The notes under the pieces were generated by a model. That model saw only the letters and a list, made by a program, of their open reading frames with translations. It made no database searches and was not told the DNA's origin. The translations under genes were made by a program, and so were the position numbers. Of a stretch of DNA of 64,000 nt, positions 9,221-17,512 are shown piece by piece. Where the stretch lies: assembly GCA_038043285.1 (NCBI GenBank), contig JBBTCJ010000002.1:1-64000 (forward strand), given 5' to 3'. Origin of the DNA: JBBTCJ01 sp038043285 (lineage in GTDB: Bacteria > Planctomycetota > Phycisphaerae > UBA1845). Every line of letters starts with the position of its first letter. Within the stretch, counting starts at the first letter, position 1.

Positions 9221-10045
9221 TCACACCAGCGACTTAAACCCGTACACCCCGCGATACAACCCGGAAAACGCGTATCCGAGGAAGAAATCCACGATCAGGA
9301 TGGTGATGAAGCTGACCACGAACGACTCGGTGCACGCCCGCCCCACGCCCTCGGCCCCCGTCCGACAGTGGAACCCCTTGTAGCAGGCGATCACCCCGAT
9401 CATCCCGCCGAACACGAGACTCTTGGAAAATCCCACCATCATGTCCCACTTCTCGATCGCGTCCTTGATGTAGAACCAGTAGGGATCCGACGGAACGTTT
9501 TTGACAAACACCGCGATCACCCATCCCGCCAGCGTTCCGCACAGGTCGCACGTGAACGTCAGCAGCGGTGTCAATAGCAGGCACGCGAGGAATCGAGGAA
9601 CCACCAACTGCCGAATCGGATCCGCCCCCATCACCGCCAGGGCGCTGATCTGCTCGGTGACGCGCATCGTCCCCAGCTCCGCCGTCAACGCCCCGCCGAC
9701 GCGACCCGCCACCATGACCCCGGCGAGCACCGGTCCCAACTCCTGCACCAACGTGAGGGACACCAGAACGCCCATTCGCTCCACGAAACCCGCCGCCTTG
9801 AGCTGGTCATGACTTTGGACGGCCAGCACCAGCCCGACGAACGTCCCCGTGACCATGATGACGGGGAGCGTACGGTTGCCGACCTCGTAAAACAGCGGCA
9901 TCGCTCGACGCCAGGTTCGCCACTGGACCAGTCCGACGGCCAGCCAGCGAACCATCTGCCAGGTGAACAGACCGAATCGCCCGAAGGCTCCAAAGGTCTC
10001 GACGGTCTTGGCGCCAATCGCCGCGAACATCATCTGCAATCCCAT
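9221..10045 (-). CDS. mlaE: Lipid-transport ABC permease MlaE
   Basis: This is the permease subunit of the Mla-type lipid transporter in the inner membrane. The chosen ATG at 10045 (MGLQMMFAAIGAKTVETFG) gives 274 residues, the family size; a longer frame to 10144 lacks family resemblance. Five or so membrane segments are visible. MlaE hallmarks are LVQELGPVLAGVMVAGRVGGALTAELGTM, which runs through the conserved EQ/AE coupling region, and the phrase EQISALAVMGADP. Upstream of the ATG there is a GGAGAG site, somewhat distant. It is the first gene of the mlaEFD operon, facing the divergent glycosyltransferase at 10324. It is predicted to keep outer-membrane lipid asymmetry together with the LpxD/LpxI products. 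Confidence 0.93.
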   Translation of the reverse strand: MGLQMMFAAIGAKTVETFGAFGRFGLFTWQMVRWLAVGLVQWRTWRRAMPLFYEVGNRTLPVIMVTGTFVGLVLAVQSHDQLKAAGFVERMGVLVSLTLVQELGPVLAGVMVAGRVGGALTAELGTMRVTEQISALAVMGADPIRQLVVPRFLACLLLTPLLTFTCDLCGTLAGWVIAVFVKNVPSDPYWFYIKDAIEKWDMMVGFSKSLVFGGMIGVIACYKGFHCRTGAEGVGRACTESFVVSFITILIVDFFLGYAFSGLYRGVYGFKSLV

Positions 10046-10323
10046 CGTAGGTCCAACCACTCTCCCCAAGCCCTTCGCTGCCCGAAAACCAGTTGGACTC
10101 GAAGGACTTATACCACGCGAGAACGACCGCGTTGCGACGGGCACGATAGGCCAAAGGGGCAGGTGCCTGGAAACGTCGGCCCTTCCCGGCCTTCCCCGCG
10201 GTCAGCGACCCTCACCCGGGCGAGCAACTTCCGTGCGCCGGCTATCTACCGACGCTGCCAAACCCTGTCAAACCACCCACCACGGTTGTCCGCCGGCCAA
10301 CTCGGCGTATATTCGCCGCACCC
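10046..10323. other. Divergent intergenic region between mlaE and a glycosyltransferase gene
   Basis: This 278-bp stretch lies between two divergent starts, so it must carry both promoters. A longer mlaE reading frame continues into it to 10144, but that part looks non-coding. No clear regulatory palindrome was identified. Confidence 0.4.
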
Positions 10324-11103
10324 ATGATGTCGGATACCAAACACGGTGTTTCGGTAGTCGTTCCTACCTTCCGCGAAGCGGCAAACATTGCGCCACTCAC
10401 CCGCCGCATCTTCTCCACTCTCCGCACCGCCGGGATCGACGGCGAACTTATCCTCGTTGACGACGATTCCCGCGACGGCACGGAAGAATCCGTCAAGACT
10501 TTAGCGGATCATCACCCCGTTCGTCTGGTCGTCCGCAGGGGCGAGCGCGGACTATCCGGCGCCGTGCTCTGCGGGTTCCAGGACTCTCGTTTCGATCGCC
10601 TTCTGGTCCTCGACGCCGACTTGCAGCATCCCCCCGAACGTATCCCCGATCTCCTCGCCTGCCTCGACAACCCGGACTGTGACTTCGTCCTTGGCACGCG
10701 CTACCACGCCGGAGGGTCGGTCTCCGGCGAATGGCCCGCGATGAGACGACTTGTCAGTTTTCTGGCAACGCTCGCGGCCCGACCGCTTGCCCCGCTGAGC
10801 GATCCCATGTCCGGATTCTTTGCCCTGCCGCGCGATGTCTGGTTGCGGGCGGACAAGCTCAACCCAATCGGGTACAAGATTGCACTGGAGTTATACGTCA
10901 AGGGACGGTGCCGCCGCCCGACCGAGGTTCCCATCCAGTTCGGAACCCGCGCGGCGGGAACCAGCAAGGCCTCTTTGCGCGAGGGTCTACGGTTCTTTCG
11001 CCACCTGTGGCGACTGTACTGGTACCGGTTTCCGAGGATGATGGCGATGGGATGTGCGGCGCTGGCGATTCTCATTGTTGCCCTCGTCCTTTGGGTTGCC
11101 TAG
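10324..11103 (+). CDS. Family 2 glycosyltransferase (polyprenol-phosphate mannose synthase-like)
   Basis: This is a 259-residue GT-A enzyme. The family-2 fold is shown by the N-terminal VSVVVPTFREAANI, the LVDDDSRDGT turn, and the metal-binding LVLDADLQHPPE (DxD). The C-terminus ends in a single membrane segment (about residues 236-258), as in dolichol/polyprenol-phosphate sugar synthases that lack the GtrA domain. Such enzymes charge a polyprenyl phosphate with mannose or glucose for periplasmic glycosylation. The donor cannot be read from sequence. The gene starts with ATGATG at 10324 and is followed by an SDR gene with 90 bp between them; it is not part of the large polysaccharide locus. 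Confidence 0.9.
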   Translation: MMSDTKHGVSVVVPTFREAANIAPLTRRIFSTLRTAGIDGELILVDDDSRDGTEESVKTLADHHPVRLVVRRGERGLSGAVLCGFQDSRFDRLLVLDADLQHPPERIPDLLACLDNPDCDFVLGTRYHAGGSVSGEWPAMRRLVSFLATLAARPLAPLSDPMSGFFALPRDVWLRADKLNPIGYKIALELYVKGRCRRPTEVPIQFGTRAAGTSKASLREGLRFFRHLWRLYWYRFPRMMAMGCAALAILIVALVLWVA

Positions 11104-11193
11104 CGTAGTACCACTGGAAGGTCCACCCGCAGAATAAGGTGTCTTGTCGCACCAGCGCGTTGGGATTCTCAACGACGAAGGACCGGGTGAAGA

Positions 11194-11901
11194 ATGAACC
11201 AGAAACGGGTCATCGTGACCGGCGGCGGACGCGGCATCGGACGCGCCGTTTGCGAGCGCTTCGCCCGCGATGGCGCCCAGGTGATGGCGGCATCGAGGAC
11301 GCAAGCCGAACTGGACGAAACCCGGCGCGCCATCCTCCAACGTGGAGGTCGCTGCGAAACCCACCGCGCCGACGTTACCTCCGCCGCAGACGTAAAGTCC
11401 CTTATTGCGACGACCATCGATCGGTTCGGCGGCGTCGACGTTCTCGTCAACTGTGCCGGGGTCGCTCCGCGGGCTTCCATTGAAGACCTGGACGCGACTC
11501 TCTTTGACACCATCCTGAGCACCAACGCTCGCGCGGTTTACCTCGGTTGTCACGCCGCTTGGCCGGTGATGAAACGTCAGGGCGAAGGCGTGATTGTCAA
11601 CATTTCGTCGATCGCCTCCGTAGACCCCTTCCCTGGTTTCACCGCGTACGGAGCGGCCAAGGCCTGGGTGAACGCGTGGTCCAAGGGACTGGCCGCCGAA
11701 GGGCGAGGCGCCGGGATTCGCGTGTTCTGCGTAGCGCCCGGAGCGGTCGAGACGGCCATGCTTCGCGGACCGTTTCCCGACTTTCCCAAGGACCAGACGT
11801 TGAATCCGTCCCACGTCGCCGACGTGGTTTGCGCGCTCTGTCAGCCTGATTGTCGGTATGCCACGGGGCAAACCGTGTTCGTTCAAAGACAGGGCGATTG
11901 A
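11194..11901 (+). CDS. Short-chain dehydrogenase/reductase (FabG-like)
   Basis: This is a 235-residue NAD(P)H-dependent oxidoreductase of the classical SDR type. The nucleotide motif TGGGRGIG is at residues 8-15, followed by the NAG-equivalent NCAG, the active-site serine in NISSIAS, and YGAAK as the catalytic YxxxK. Overall layout and length match FabG-like 3-oxoacyl-ACP reductases, but the SDR family is broad and the substrate is not identified. No fatty-acid gene lies next to it: upstream is a glycosyltransferase and 36 bp downstream is a small zinc-ribbon gene in the same direction. The C-terminal half is a little short compared with FabG (about 245). Confidence 0.9.
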   Translation: MNQKRVIVTGGGRGIGRAVCERFARDGAQVMAASRTQAELDETRRAILQRGGRCETHRADVTSAADVKSLIATTIDRFGGVDVLVNCAGVAPRASIEDLDATLFDTILSTNARAVYLGCHAAWPVMKRQGEGVIVNISSIASVDPFPGFTAYGAAKAWVNAWSKGLAAEGRGAGIRVFCVAPGAVETAMLRGPFPDFPKDQTLNPSHVADVVCALCQPDCRYATGQTVFVQRQGD

Positions 11902-11937
11902 AGTTGCGCTGCATTGGTTCTGAGGGAGGATGGTCCC

Positions 11938-12300
11938 ATGAGCTTCTTCTGGTTGTTGTCCGGTTTAGGGTCGGTCGAAGGCGCGCTGGCGAACGCCAAG
12001 GCCACCGGCGCCGCCAGGAACGCCAGCGCAGCCCGATCCACCGTCGTAGACCTCGAGAACCGTTTGAACCGCGCCCTGATGGCCTGCGACGCCATGTGGT
12101 CGATCATGCGCGAGAAGCTCGGCGTCACCGACGAGGAGTTGTTGAAGCGGATTCAGGAACTCGATCTGTCCGACGGAAGGCTCGACGGCAAGGTCCGGCG
12201 CGACGCGAACCCCTGTCCGGGATGCGGGCGACCCGTCTCTCCGCGAATCCCCCATTGCATCTACTGCGGTAAGCCAGCCGCGCAGGGACCGTTTGCTTAA
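11938..12300 (+). CDS. Small zinc-ribbon protein
   Basis: This is a 120-residue protein of unknown role. ATG at 11938 was chosen because a strong GGGAGGA ribosome site lies about 8 bp upstream; a longer frame from 11914 has none. The N-terminal region has a hydrophobic start (MSFFWLLSGLG) and then an alpha-helical stretch (about residues 20-80). The C-terminus carries a CPGCGR...CIYCG zinc ribbon (two CxxC pairs about 14 residues apart). Such double-CxxC ends often bind one zinc and help protein or nucleic-acid contacts. Nothing else marks a function; the SDR gene is 36 bp upstream. Confidence 0.75.
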   Translation: MSFFWLLSGLGSVEGALANAKATGAARNASAARSTVVDLENRLNRALMACDAMWSIMREKLGVTDEELLKRIQELDLSDGRLDGKVRRDANPCPGCGRPVSPRIPHCIYCGKPAAQGPFA

Positions 12301-12351
12301 CTGAGTCCGAGGAGTTCAGTCCGGATCCCATTTCGGCTTTGACGTTGCGTG

Positions 12352-12397
12352 CCATGCTCACGCTTGGGGCGCTATGCCCGCGCTTGCGTGAGCATGG
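12352..12397. repeat. Palindromic repeat unit, 12-bp arms
   Basis: CCATGCTCACGC at 12352-12363 pairs with GCGTGAGCATGG at 12386-12397, with a short inner GGGC/GCCC stem between them, so the whole unit can form a nested hairpin. It lies in the gap before the resB-like gene and just 25 bp from a second palindrome. Perfect arms in a non-coding gap indicate a dispersed REP-like element or a structured RNA or terminator. Confidence 0.7.
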
Positions 12398-12421
12398 TAT
12401 TTCGCGCGATCCACGGCGCGC

Positions 12422-12458
12422 TGGGTGCCACAGGCGGCTTGTCCGCCCGTGGCACCCA
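12422..12458. repeat. Palindromic repeat unit, 10-bp arms
   Basis: TGGGTGCCAC at 12422-12431 pairs with GTGGCACCCA at 12449-12458, and inside GGCGG (12433-12437) pairs with CCGCC (12443-12447). The stem is nearly continuous with a short loop. It is a strong candidate for a dispersed REP-like element. No T-tract follows, so an intrinsic terminator is unlikely. Confidence 0.7.
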
Positions 12459-12592
12459 AAGAGACGCGAGCTTTCGGGGATCTTCCCGAGTTTTGAGAGA
12501 CTCTGCTGCGCCGTAGCTGCTGTTGGCTCTCTGACGCCGACTGGAGTACACTTCCCGACGGCGCAGTCGACGTGAGGGCTTCCGAGATTCCG

Positions 12593-14944
12593 ATGCCTAC
12601 CGATTCGAATACATCCCTACCGAGTGGGTCGAAACCTCCCCGCTCGCGCGGACCGTGGAGGTGGTTCCTCGACCCGTTCAGCAGCGTTTGGCTCGGCGTG
12701 TTCTGGGCCGCGATGCTCTTCATTTACTGCTCCATCGGTAGCGGCCTCCCCACCGTTCGCCAGCACCCCTGGCTGGAAATGACCGAGTTCCAGTGGTTCC
12801 ACTGGTGGCCGTTCAACGTCCTGCTCCTTCTGCTCAACCTGAACCTGATCGTAGTCACCCTCCGGCGAATCCCGCTCCGCCGCGTGAACCTCGGCGTCTG
12901 GATGATCCACACCGGCATCGTCACCTTGACCATCGGCAGCTATTACTACTTCGCAACCAAGATCGAAGGCGACGCCCCCGTCTTTCGACGCAAAGTCACC
13001 ATCGACCTGCCCGGCATGACGCACCCTGAAGCCCTCGTGGCCCTCCCGGGAAATGAAACGCAGGTCGAAGCCGACGGCGGCCCATGGCGCTTCGCCATCC
13101 AGGACACCAACAGCGATTGGCCGATTCTCTCGGACGAGCACAAGGGGCAACGCACCTACGCCGTCAACGTCCAGGTGACGCCCCCGGAAGGCAAGCCCTT
13201 CATCCGCCAGTTGCTCGCCGGTTACCCGCAGTACACCGAGGACGTCATTCCCGGCGAAGGGCGCGCGGTAAAATCCACCGGCAAGAAACTCCTCCGCGAC
13301 GACCTGAACCTCTCCCTCGACTATCACGGGACCACGGCTTTTCAGGTCATGGACACCTGGGCCATCTTCGTCCGACGCGTGGGCGACACAGAGTGGCACG
13401 AACGCCCGCTCGACGGACTCCCTCGCTATCACGAACGCATCGCCTCGCGCGACCAGGTCTTCACCGACCCCCACTTCCCCATCGCCGTTCGTCCCATCGA
13501 CTTGGCCGTCGAGCCGACGGCATCTGACGACCCGCTTCGCAGCGCCTCCGTACACGTCACCGGCTACCTGCGCTACGCGCACATGGAACGACGCTGGCGC
13601 GATGGTGGGGAGCGGCTCAACCCGGTCCTCGAACTCAGCGTTGTCTCCGGCGCCCAGCGGGAGCAGACCTTCGAGCTGCTTGCCCTGGACCCGCTGCGCA
13701 GCGTGGCCGGCGATGGAAACGTTCAGTTCGTCTGGCTGCCGGATTCGTCGCAATTGGAAAGCCTTCCCCGCGATTCGCGCGCGATCCTGCACCTGGCCAT
13801 GCCCGCTTCCAACGTTGACTTTGACCTTCCCCTGACGCCCGAACTGATCGGTGCGGACTTCCGTCCGATCGAAGGCACGGATTTCTCGTTCCGCGTGGTC
13901 AACGTGCAGGATCGATTGTCGATCCCGGGGCAGGATCGCGCCGTCTCCATTGTCATGACGGACGTCAAAACCCCCGACGGAACCTTCCAACGATGGGTCG
14001 CCGACCGCCCCGAAGTCACCCGCGACCGCTGGGGACAGGGATCCGATCCCCACGCCGTCGAAAATCGAGAACCTGATCCGCGGATCCAGATGACCTACCG
14101 CCCGGCCTCGGCCCCCTTGATCTTTGCCGCCCACCCCGGCGGAGTTCGATTTGTCTTCAACGGACGGACCGGCAGGGAGCGGGAACAGGAAGTCAAGATC
14201 GGAGAACCTCTTGAGGTTGTTCCGGGTCTTATTCTCCGCGTCGATTCCTTGGTCGTCCGCGGCGTTCCCGAAGTCAAACCCTTCGTCGTGCCCCCACGGT
14301 CACGCGAGAACGACGCCGGCGAGACCTACGCCATGATTCGCCTCGAAGTCAACGCCGGACGCGAAGTGCAGAGCAAGTGGCTCCATTTCAATCGCTACGT
14401 GTTTCCCGGCGGGGAATACGGCTACGGCGGACGGTTCGCCTACCACCCTGAACGATTCCGGCTCGCCGACGGCGGGGAGGTTGAGGTTCTCTTCTCGCGC
14501 AAGCGCCTGCCTCTCCCCAGTCCCATCGCCATGGAAGACTTCCAGTTGGATACCCACCTCGGCGGTTACACCGGAAGCACCTCGACCATCCGTAACTACG
14601 TTAGCCGGCTTCGCTTCCTGGATCACGGCAAGTGGACCGATCCGCAGTCCATCGCCGTCAACAGCCCCACGGAGCATGGTGGCTACTGGTACTTTCAGTC
14701 CACCTGGGATCGACCATCATCCAACGCCCCAGGCGGCGGCATGAACTACACCGGCTTGGGAATCGGCAACCGCAACGGCGTCTACGTCCAACTCGCCGGA
14801 TGCTGTTTGTCCGTCCTGGGCATGATCTACGCCTTCTACGTGAAGCCGATGCTCAAGACCCGCCGTCGCGAGCAATCCCGAGCCAAGGTGTCGCCGTCGA
14901 GCCATCGCCCGCTCGCCCCCGTTGCGGGCGAGACGGCGGTGTGA
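12593..14944 (+). CDS. resB: ResB-like cytochrome c biogenesis membrane protein
   Basis: ResB (Ccs1) with ResC/CcsA forms the system II haem delivery and cytochrome c ligation complex. This 783-residue protein has the ResB layout: a short cytoplasmic N-terminus, membrane helices near residues 27-48, about 70-88, and near 103-118 (the motif VNLGVWMIHTGIVTLTIGS is typical), then a very long periplasmic region with beta-rich stretches (about 130-735), and a last helix (LSVLGMIYAFYVKPML, about 748-765). ATG at 12593 was preferred over the GTG at 12572, since both lack a very strong ribosome site. Many bacteria have ResC next to it; none is here. The length is well above the usual 450-600, due to the periplasmic insert. 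Confidence 0.88.
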   Translation: MPTDSNTSLPSGSKPPRSRGPWRWFLDPFSSVWLGVFWAAMLFIYCSIGSGLPTVRQHPWLEMTEFQWFHWWPFNVLLLLLNLNLIVVTLRRIPLRRVNLGVWMIHTGIVTLTIGSYYYFATKIEGDAPVFRRKVTIDLPGMTHPEALVALPGNETQVEADGGPWRFAIQDTNSDWPILSDEHKGQRTYAVNVQVTPPEGKPFIRQLLAGYPQYTEDVIPGEGRAVKSTGKKLLRDDLNLSLDYHGTTAFQVMDTWAIFVRRVGDTEWHERPLDGLPRYHERIASRDQVFTDPHFPIAVRPIDLAVEPTASDDPLRSASVHVTGYLRYAHMERRWRDGGERLNPVLELSVVSGAQREQTFELLALDPLRSVAGDGNVQFVWLPDSSQLESLPRDSRAILHLAMPASNVDFDLPLTPELIGADFRPIEGTDFSFRVVNVQDRLSIPGQDRAVSIVMTDVKTPDGTFQRWVADRPEVTRDRWGQGSDPHAVENREPDPRIQMTYRPASAPLIFAAHPGGVRFVFNGRTGREREQEVKIGEPLEVVPGLILRVDSLVVRGVPEVKPFVVPPRSRENDAGETYAMIRLEVNAGREVQSKWLHFNRYVFPGGEYGYGGRFAYHPERFRLADGGEVEVLFSRKRLPLPSPIAMEDFQLDTHLGGYTGSTSTIRNYVSRLRFLDHGKWTDPQSIAVNSPTEHGGYWYFQSTWDRPSSNAPGGGMNYTGLGIGNRNGVYVQLAGCCLSVLGMIYAFYVKPMLKTRRREQSRAKVSPSSHRPLAPVAGETAV

Positions 14945-14963
14945 GGGGGCTTGGTCTTCAACT

Positions 14964-14989
14964 CCTCTCCCCCATCCTCGGGGGAGAGG
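14964..14989. repeat. GC-rich palindrome between convergent resB and yraN genes
   Basis: CCTCTCCCCC at 14964-14973 pairs exactly with GGGGGAGAGG at 14980-14989, separated by a 6-base loop. It lies 19 bp after the resB stop and 81 bp before the end of the convergent yraN gene, so it may act as a two-way terminator even though no T-tract is present. Similar CCCTC/GAGGG hairpins are seen at about 20.92 kb, which suggests a dispersed family. Confidence 0.6.
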
Positions 14990-15070
14990 GGTGATGCGCT
15001 CATCCGCCTGCGTTCATGGAGTCGGCGTGGCCGGCGTGACAGCGGCCTCCCGCAAATCGGCACCGCATCG

Positions 15071-15505
15071 TCACACCACCGCGGCGTCGCCTCGAACCCG
15101 TACTTGGAACGCGTTCTCGGTGTGCTCCAACCGATGCTCGCCGGTCTGGTCGAACGTCACCTCGACCACGTCAAACCGGCATGGCCGAGGTGACGACCCG
15201 GTCAGCGAGATAAACGCCTGCGCGCTTTTCGCCAACGATCGTTGCTGGCTCGGATGAACCGGAACGTCGGCACCGCTTTGCGGCGACCAGCGAGTCTTGA
15301 CCTCGACAAAGATCAACGACTCCCCGTCCGACGCGATCAGATCGATCTCGCCGAAGGGACAAAGGAAATTTCGCGAAAGGATGTGCAGACCGCGACGGCG
15401 CAGGTGACGCGACGCGATTCGTTCGCCTTCGGAACCCAGCCCCTTACGCCACCCCGGCAGGGCTGCCCGCAGCCTCAGCTTCAGGAGTAATCCGCGCAGA
15501 GACAC
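15071..15505 (-). CDS. YraN/UPF0102 family nuclease-like protein
   Basis: The reading frame stretches to 15580 but overlaps rplS; GTG at 15505 or 15514 is the more likely start, giving about 144-147 residues. The protein shows the UPF0102 signature GEIDLIASDGESLIFVEVKTR (restriction-endonuclease-like fold with the D...ExK catalytic core), preceded by GERIASRHLRRRGLHILSRN. The family is widespread, often sits beside rnhB or rpl genes, and is thought to act on nucleic acid; the exact role is unclear. It is the last gene of the rpsP-trmD-rplS-yraN block and its start overlaps the rplS 3' end. Confidence 0.88.
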   Translation of the reverse strand: MSLRGLLLKLRLRAALPGWRKGLGSEGERIASRHLRRRGLHILSRNFLCPFGEIDLIASDGESLIFVEVKTRWSPQSGADVPVHPSQQRSLAKSAQAFISLTGSSPRPCRFDVVEVTFDQTGEHRLEHTENAFQVRVRGDAAVV

Positions 15506-15848
15506 GCTTCTCACGCAACTTCCGCGCCTTGCCCACGCGCTGCCGCAGGAAGTACAGCTTCGCGCGGCGAACCCGTCCATGACGCTTGACCTTCACGTCC
15601 ACGACGTTTGGCGAATGAACCAGGAAGGTTCGCTCCACGCCCTCGTTGCCTACGATCCGCCGAACCGTAAAGCTCAGGTTCGTGCCTCGACCGCGCCGGG
15701 CGATGACCGTTCCGTTGAACGTTTGAACGCGTTCCTTCTCGCCTTCGACGATCCGCGTCAGAACGTCCACCGTGTCGCCGATTCCAAACGTCGGCGATTT
15801 CGACTTCAGGTACGCCTTCTCAACCAGTTCCATCAACGGCTGCGCCAT
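15444..15848 (-). CDS. rplS: 50S ribosomal protein L19
   Basis: L19 lies at the 30S-50S interface of the large subunit. The 134-residue sequence matches the family: FGIGDTVDVLTRIVEGEKERVQTFNGTVIARRG, then ERTFLVHSPNVVDVKVKRHGRVRRAKLYFLRQRVGKARKLRE. ATG at 15848 has a GAGG ribosome site just upstream; a GTG two codons earlier is possible. The C-terminal tail after residue 115 (SARITPEAEAAGSPAGVA) is longer than in E. coli. It lies 106 bp downstream of trmD and overlaps the yraN start. Confidence 0.97.
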   Translation of the reverse strand: MAQPLMELVEKAYLKSKSPTFGIGDTVDVLTRIVEGEKERVQTFNGTVIARRGRGTNLSFTVRRIVGNEGVERTFLVHSPNVVDVKVKRHGRVRRAKLYFLRQRVGKARKLREKRVSARITPEAEAAGSPAGVA

Positions 15849-15954
15849 CGTCACACCTCGCTCGCCCGTAACGGCCCGTCACTTCCGACGACAGCCGATT
15901 CCTTGCCGCCCCAATCCTAACGCTCGACAATTCCCCGCTGCAAACCTTAACGCC

Positions 15955-16650
15955 TCAACTCCCCAACCCACCGCCGCTCAGCAAATCCGGCCGTCTCGAC
16001 TCTGTTCGACGCCGCGACTGTTCCTTTCGCCACGCCGCAATACGGCCATGGTCGCCCGAAAGCAACACCTCCGGGACGCCCAACCCGCGAAACTCTCGCG
16101 GACGCGTGTACTGCGGATATTCCAACAAGCCGTCCGAGAACGATTCCTCGCCCGCCGATTGCTCGTCGCCCAACGCACCAGGCAGCAACCGCACCACGGC
16201 GTCGATCAGCACCATCGCCGCAGGCTCGCCGCCCGACAGCACGTAATCGCCGATCGAGACCTCCCGAAACGGCCGCAACTCTCGAATCCGCTCGTCAAAT
16301 CCCTCGTAGTGCCCACACACCAGCACCAGCCAGGGTTCGCGTGACAACTCGCCGACCGTCGTTTGCTTCAGCGCTTCGCCCTGCGGACACAGCAACACCC
16401 GCAAGGGATCGCCGCGGGCCTGGTTCTCGATCGCCTCGAGTGCTTCCATCAGCGGCGGACACATCAGCACCATGCCCGGTCCGCCGCCGAAGGGCCTGTC
16501 GTCAACGCTGCGGTGAACTCCCTTCGCGTAATCGCGGAAGTTCACAAAGCGAATCTCCACCAGCCCCTTCGCGACGGCTCGGCCCACGATGCTCGACGAA
16601 ACGAACGGCCCGAACACTTCCGGGAATAGCGTCAGTACGTCGATGCGCAT
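15955..16650 (-). CDS. trmD: tRNA (guanine-N1)-methyltransferase TrmD
   Basis: TrmD methylates N1 of G37 in a subset of tRNAs using S-adenosylmethionine and prevents frameshifting. The 231-residue protein shows the trefoil-knot SPOUT motifs: RPFGGGPGMVLMCPP, LVLVCGHYEGFDERI and SIGDYVLSGGEPAAMVLIDAVVRLLPG, plus the C-terminal YTRPREFRG that TrmD shares. It begins with ATG at 16650. The order rpsP-trmD-rplS fits the classical ribosomal operon, but there is no rimM between rpsP and trmD. Confidence 0.97.
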   Translation of the reverse strand: MRIDVLTLFPEVFGPFVSSSIVGRAVAKGLVEIRFVNFRDYAKGVHRSVDDRPFGGGPGMVLMCPPLMEALEAIENQARGDPLRVLLCPQGEALKQTTVGELSREPWLVLVCGHYEGFDERIRELRPFREVSIGDYVLSGGEPAAMVLIDAVVRLLPGALGDEQSAGEESFSDGLLEYPQYTRPREFRGLGVPEVLLSGDHGRIAAWRKEQSRRRTESRRPDLLSGGGLGS

Positions 16651-16864
16651 CGCACGCGCCGCCCGTGCACCTTGATCGAACCCAGCATTCGTCGGCTCGC
16701 CGGAAACAGTCCTCGTCGCCGGGCGCAGGGCAGCGACTCTGGGGTCCGCCGCCCGCCATCAAAGCCGCGACCGTGAGGGGGCGGACGCCGTTTCTACTTC
16801 CATCCCAATCGTAACCGTGAGCGAACCCCGCATCGAAAATGCGAAGGCGCTCATGGGCACGCCG

Positions 16865-17119
16865 CTAGGATGCCGCGAGAATCCCCTGCCGCCTCAGCAA
16901 CGTTCGCACGGTGTCGCTCGGCTGAGCGCCAACGCCGAGCCAATACTCAATGCGCTCGCGGTTCAGTGAAACCTGGCGCTCTTCGATCGGCTCGATCGGG
17001 TTGTAACTTCCAAGCTCCTCAATCACGCGGCTATCGCGCGCCCTTCGCCCGTCGACCGCGGCCACGCGGAACGCCGGACGATGTCGCCGACCTGTTCTTT
17101 TCAAGCGAATACGGACCAT
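16865..17119 (-). CDS. rpsP: 30S ribosomal protein S16
   Basis: The 84-residue protein begins MVRIRLKRTGRRHRPAFRVA, the S16 signature, and has the usual ELGSYNPIE. S16 stabilises the 16S rRNA 5' domain. ATG at 17119 is preferred over the longer frame starting at 17212, since a GGGAGAA ribosome site lies about 7 bp upstream of it and the added N-terminus is unlike S16. A 214-bp gap (16651-16864) separates it from trmD. Confidence 0.96.
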   Translation of the reverse strand: MVRIRLKRTGRRHRPAFRVAAVDGRRARDSRVIEELGSYNPIEPIEERQVSLNRERIEYWLGVGAQPSDTVRTLLRRQGILAAS

Positions 17120-17237
17120 CGTGTTCTCCCACTCGCCCTGCGGTCGGCGCAGACACCACGCCGATTCAGGATCGTAGCCCAGCGAGTATACGCCATGGAG
17201 GAATGGCCGCAAGGCTAGTCGCGGCCATTCATTGCCT

Positions 17238-17281
17238 CATAAAAAGAAAGCACCGCTCGCCCTAAGACGAAACGGTGCTTT
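17238..17281 (-). terminator. Intrinsic terminator of nrdJ
   Basis: On the minus strand a 10-bp stem (GAAAGCACCG / CGGTGCTTTC, 17247-17281 as read on the plus strand) with a 17-base loop is followed by a T-rich tract (TTTCTTTTTAT). This is a classic rho-independent terminator about 230 bp downstream of the nrdJ stop. It also separates nrdJ from rpsP, which then would need its own promoter in 17120-17237. Confidence 0.8.
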
Positions 17282-17512
17282 CCGGAGGGGAAAGAAGCCT
17301 GGTACGTTTTAAATCACGCCATCCGTTCGATGACTCCTCCGAATGATCCCATCTACTGCTTATACGAGTTCGACGCCGCCGGGTTCACGATCCGCGAACC
17401 AATTCATCTATCGGCATCCCGCATCGTAAACCTTTCGTTCCTCGCGGACAATTATACCAGTCTATCCGAAAAAGTCAGCAAAAAAACGTTTTTTTACCGG
17501 ACCAAATTCGCC
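17282..17512. other. Untranslated region between nrdJ and its terminator
   Basis: This 231-bp stretch is less GC-rich than its neighbours and lies after the nrdJ stop. A small plus-strand frame here (17330-17524) has no family resemblance and overlaps nrdJ, so it was not called. No RNA gene was recognised. Confidence 0.4.

Noticed and set aside
12617..14134. Long minus-strand open frame opposite the resB-like gene
   Set aside because: Antisense shadow frame with no recognisable domain; the opposite strand encodes a clear ResB-type protein.
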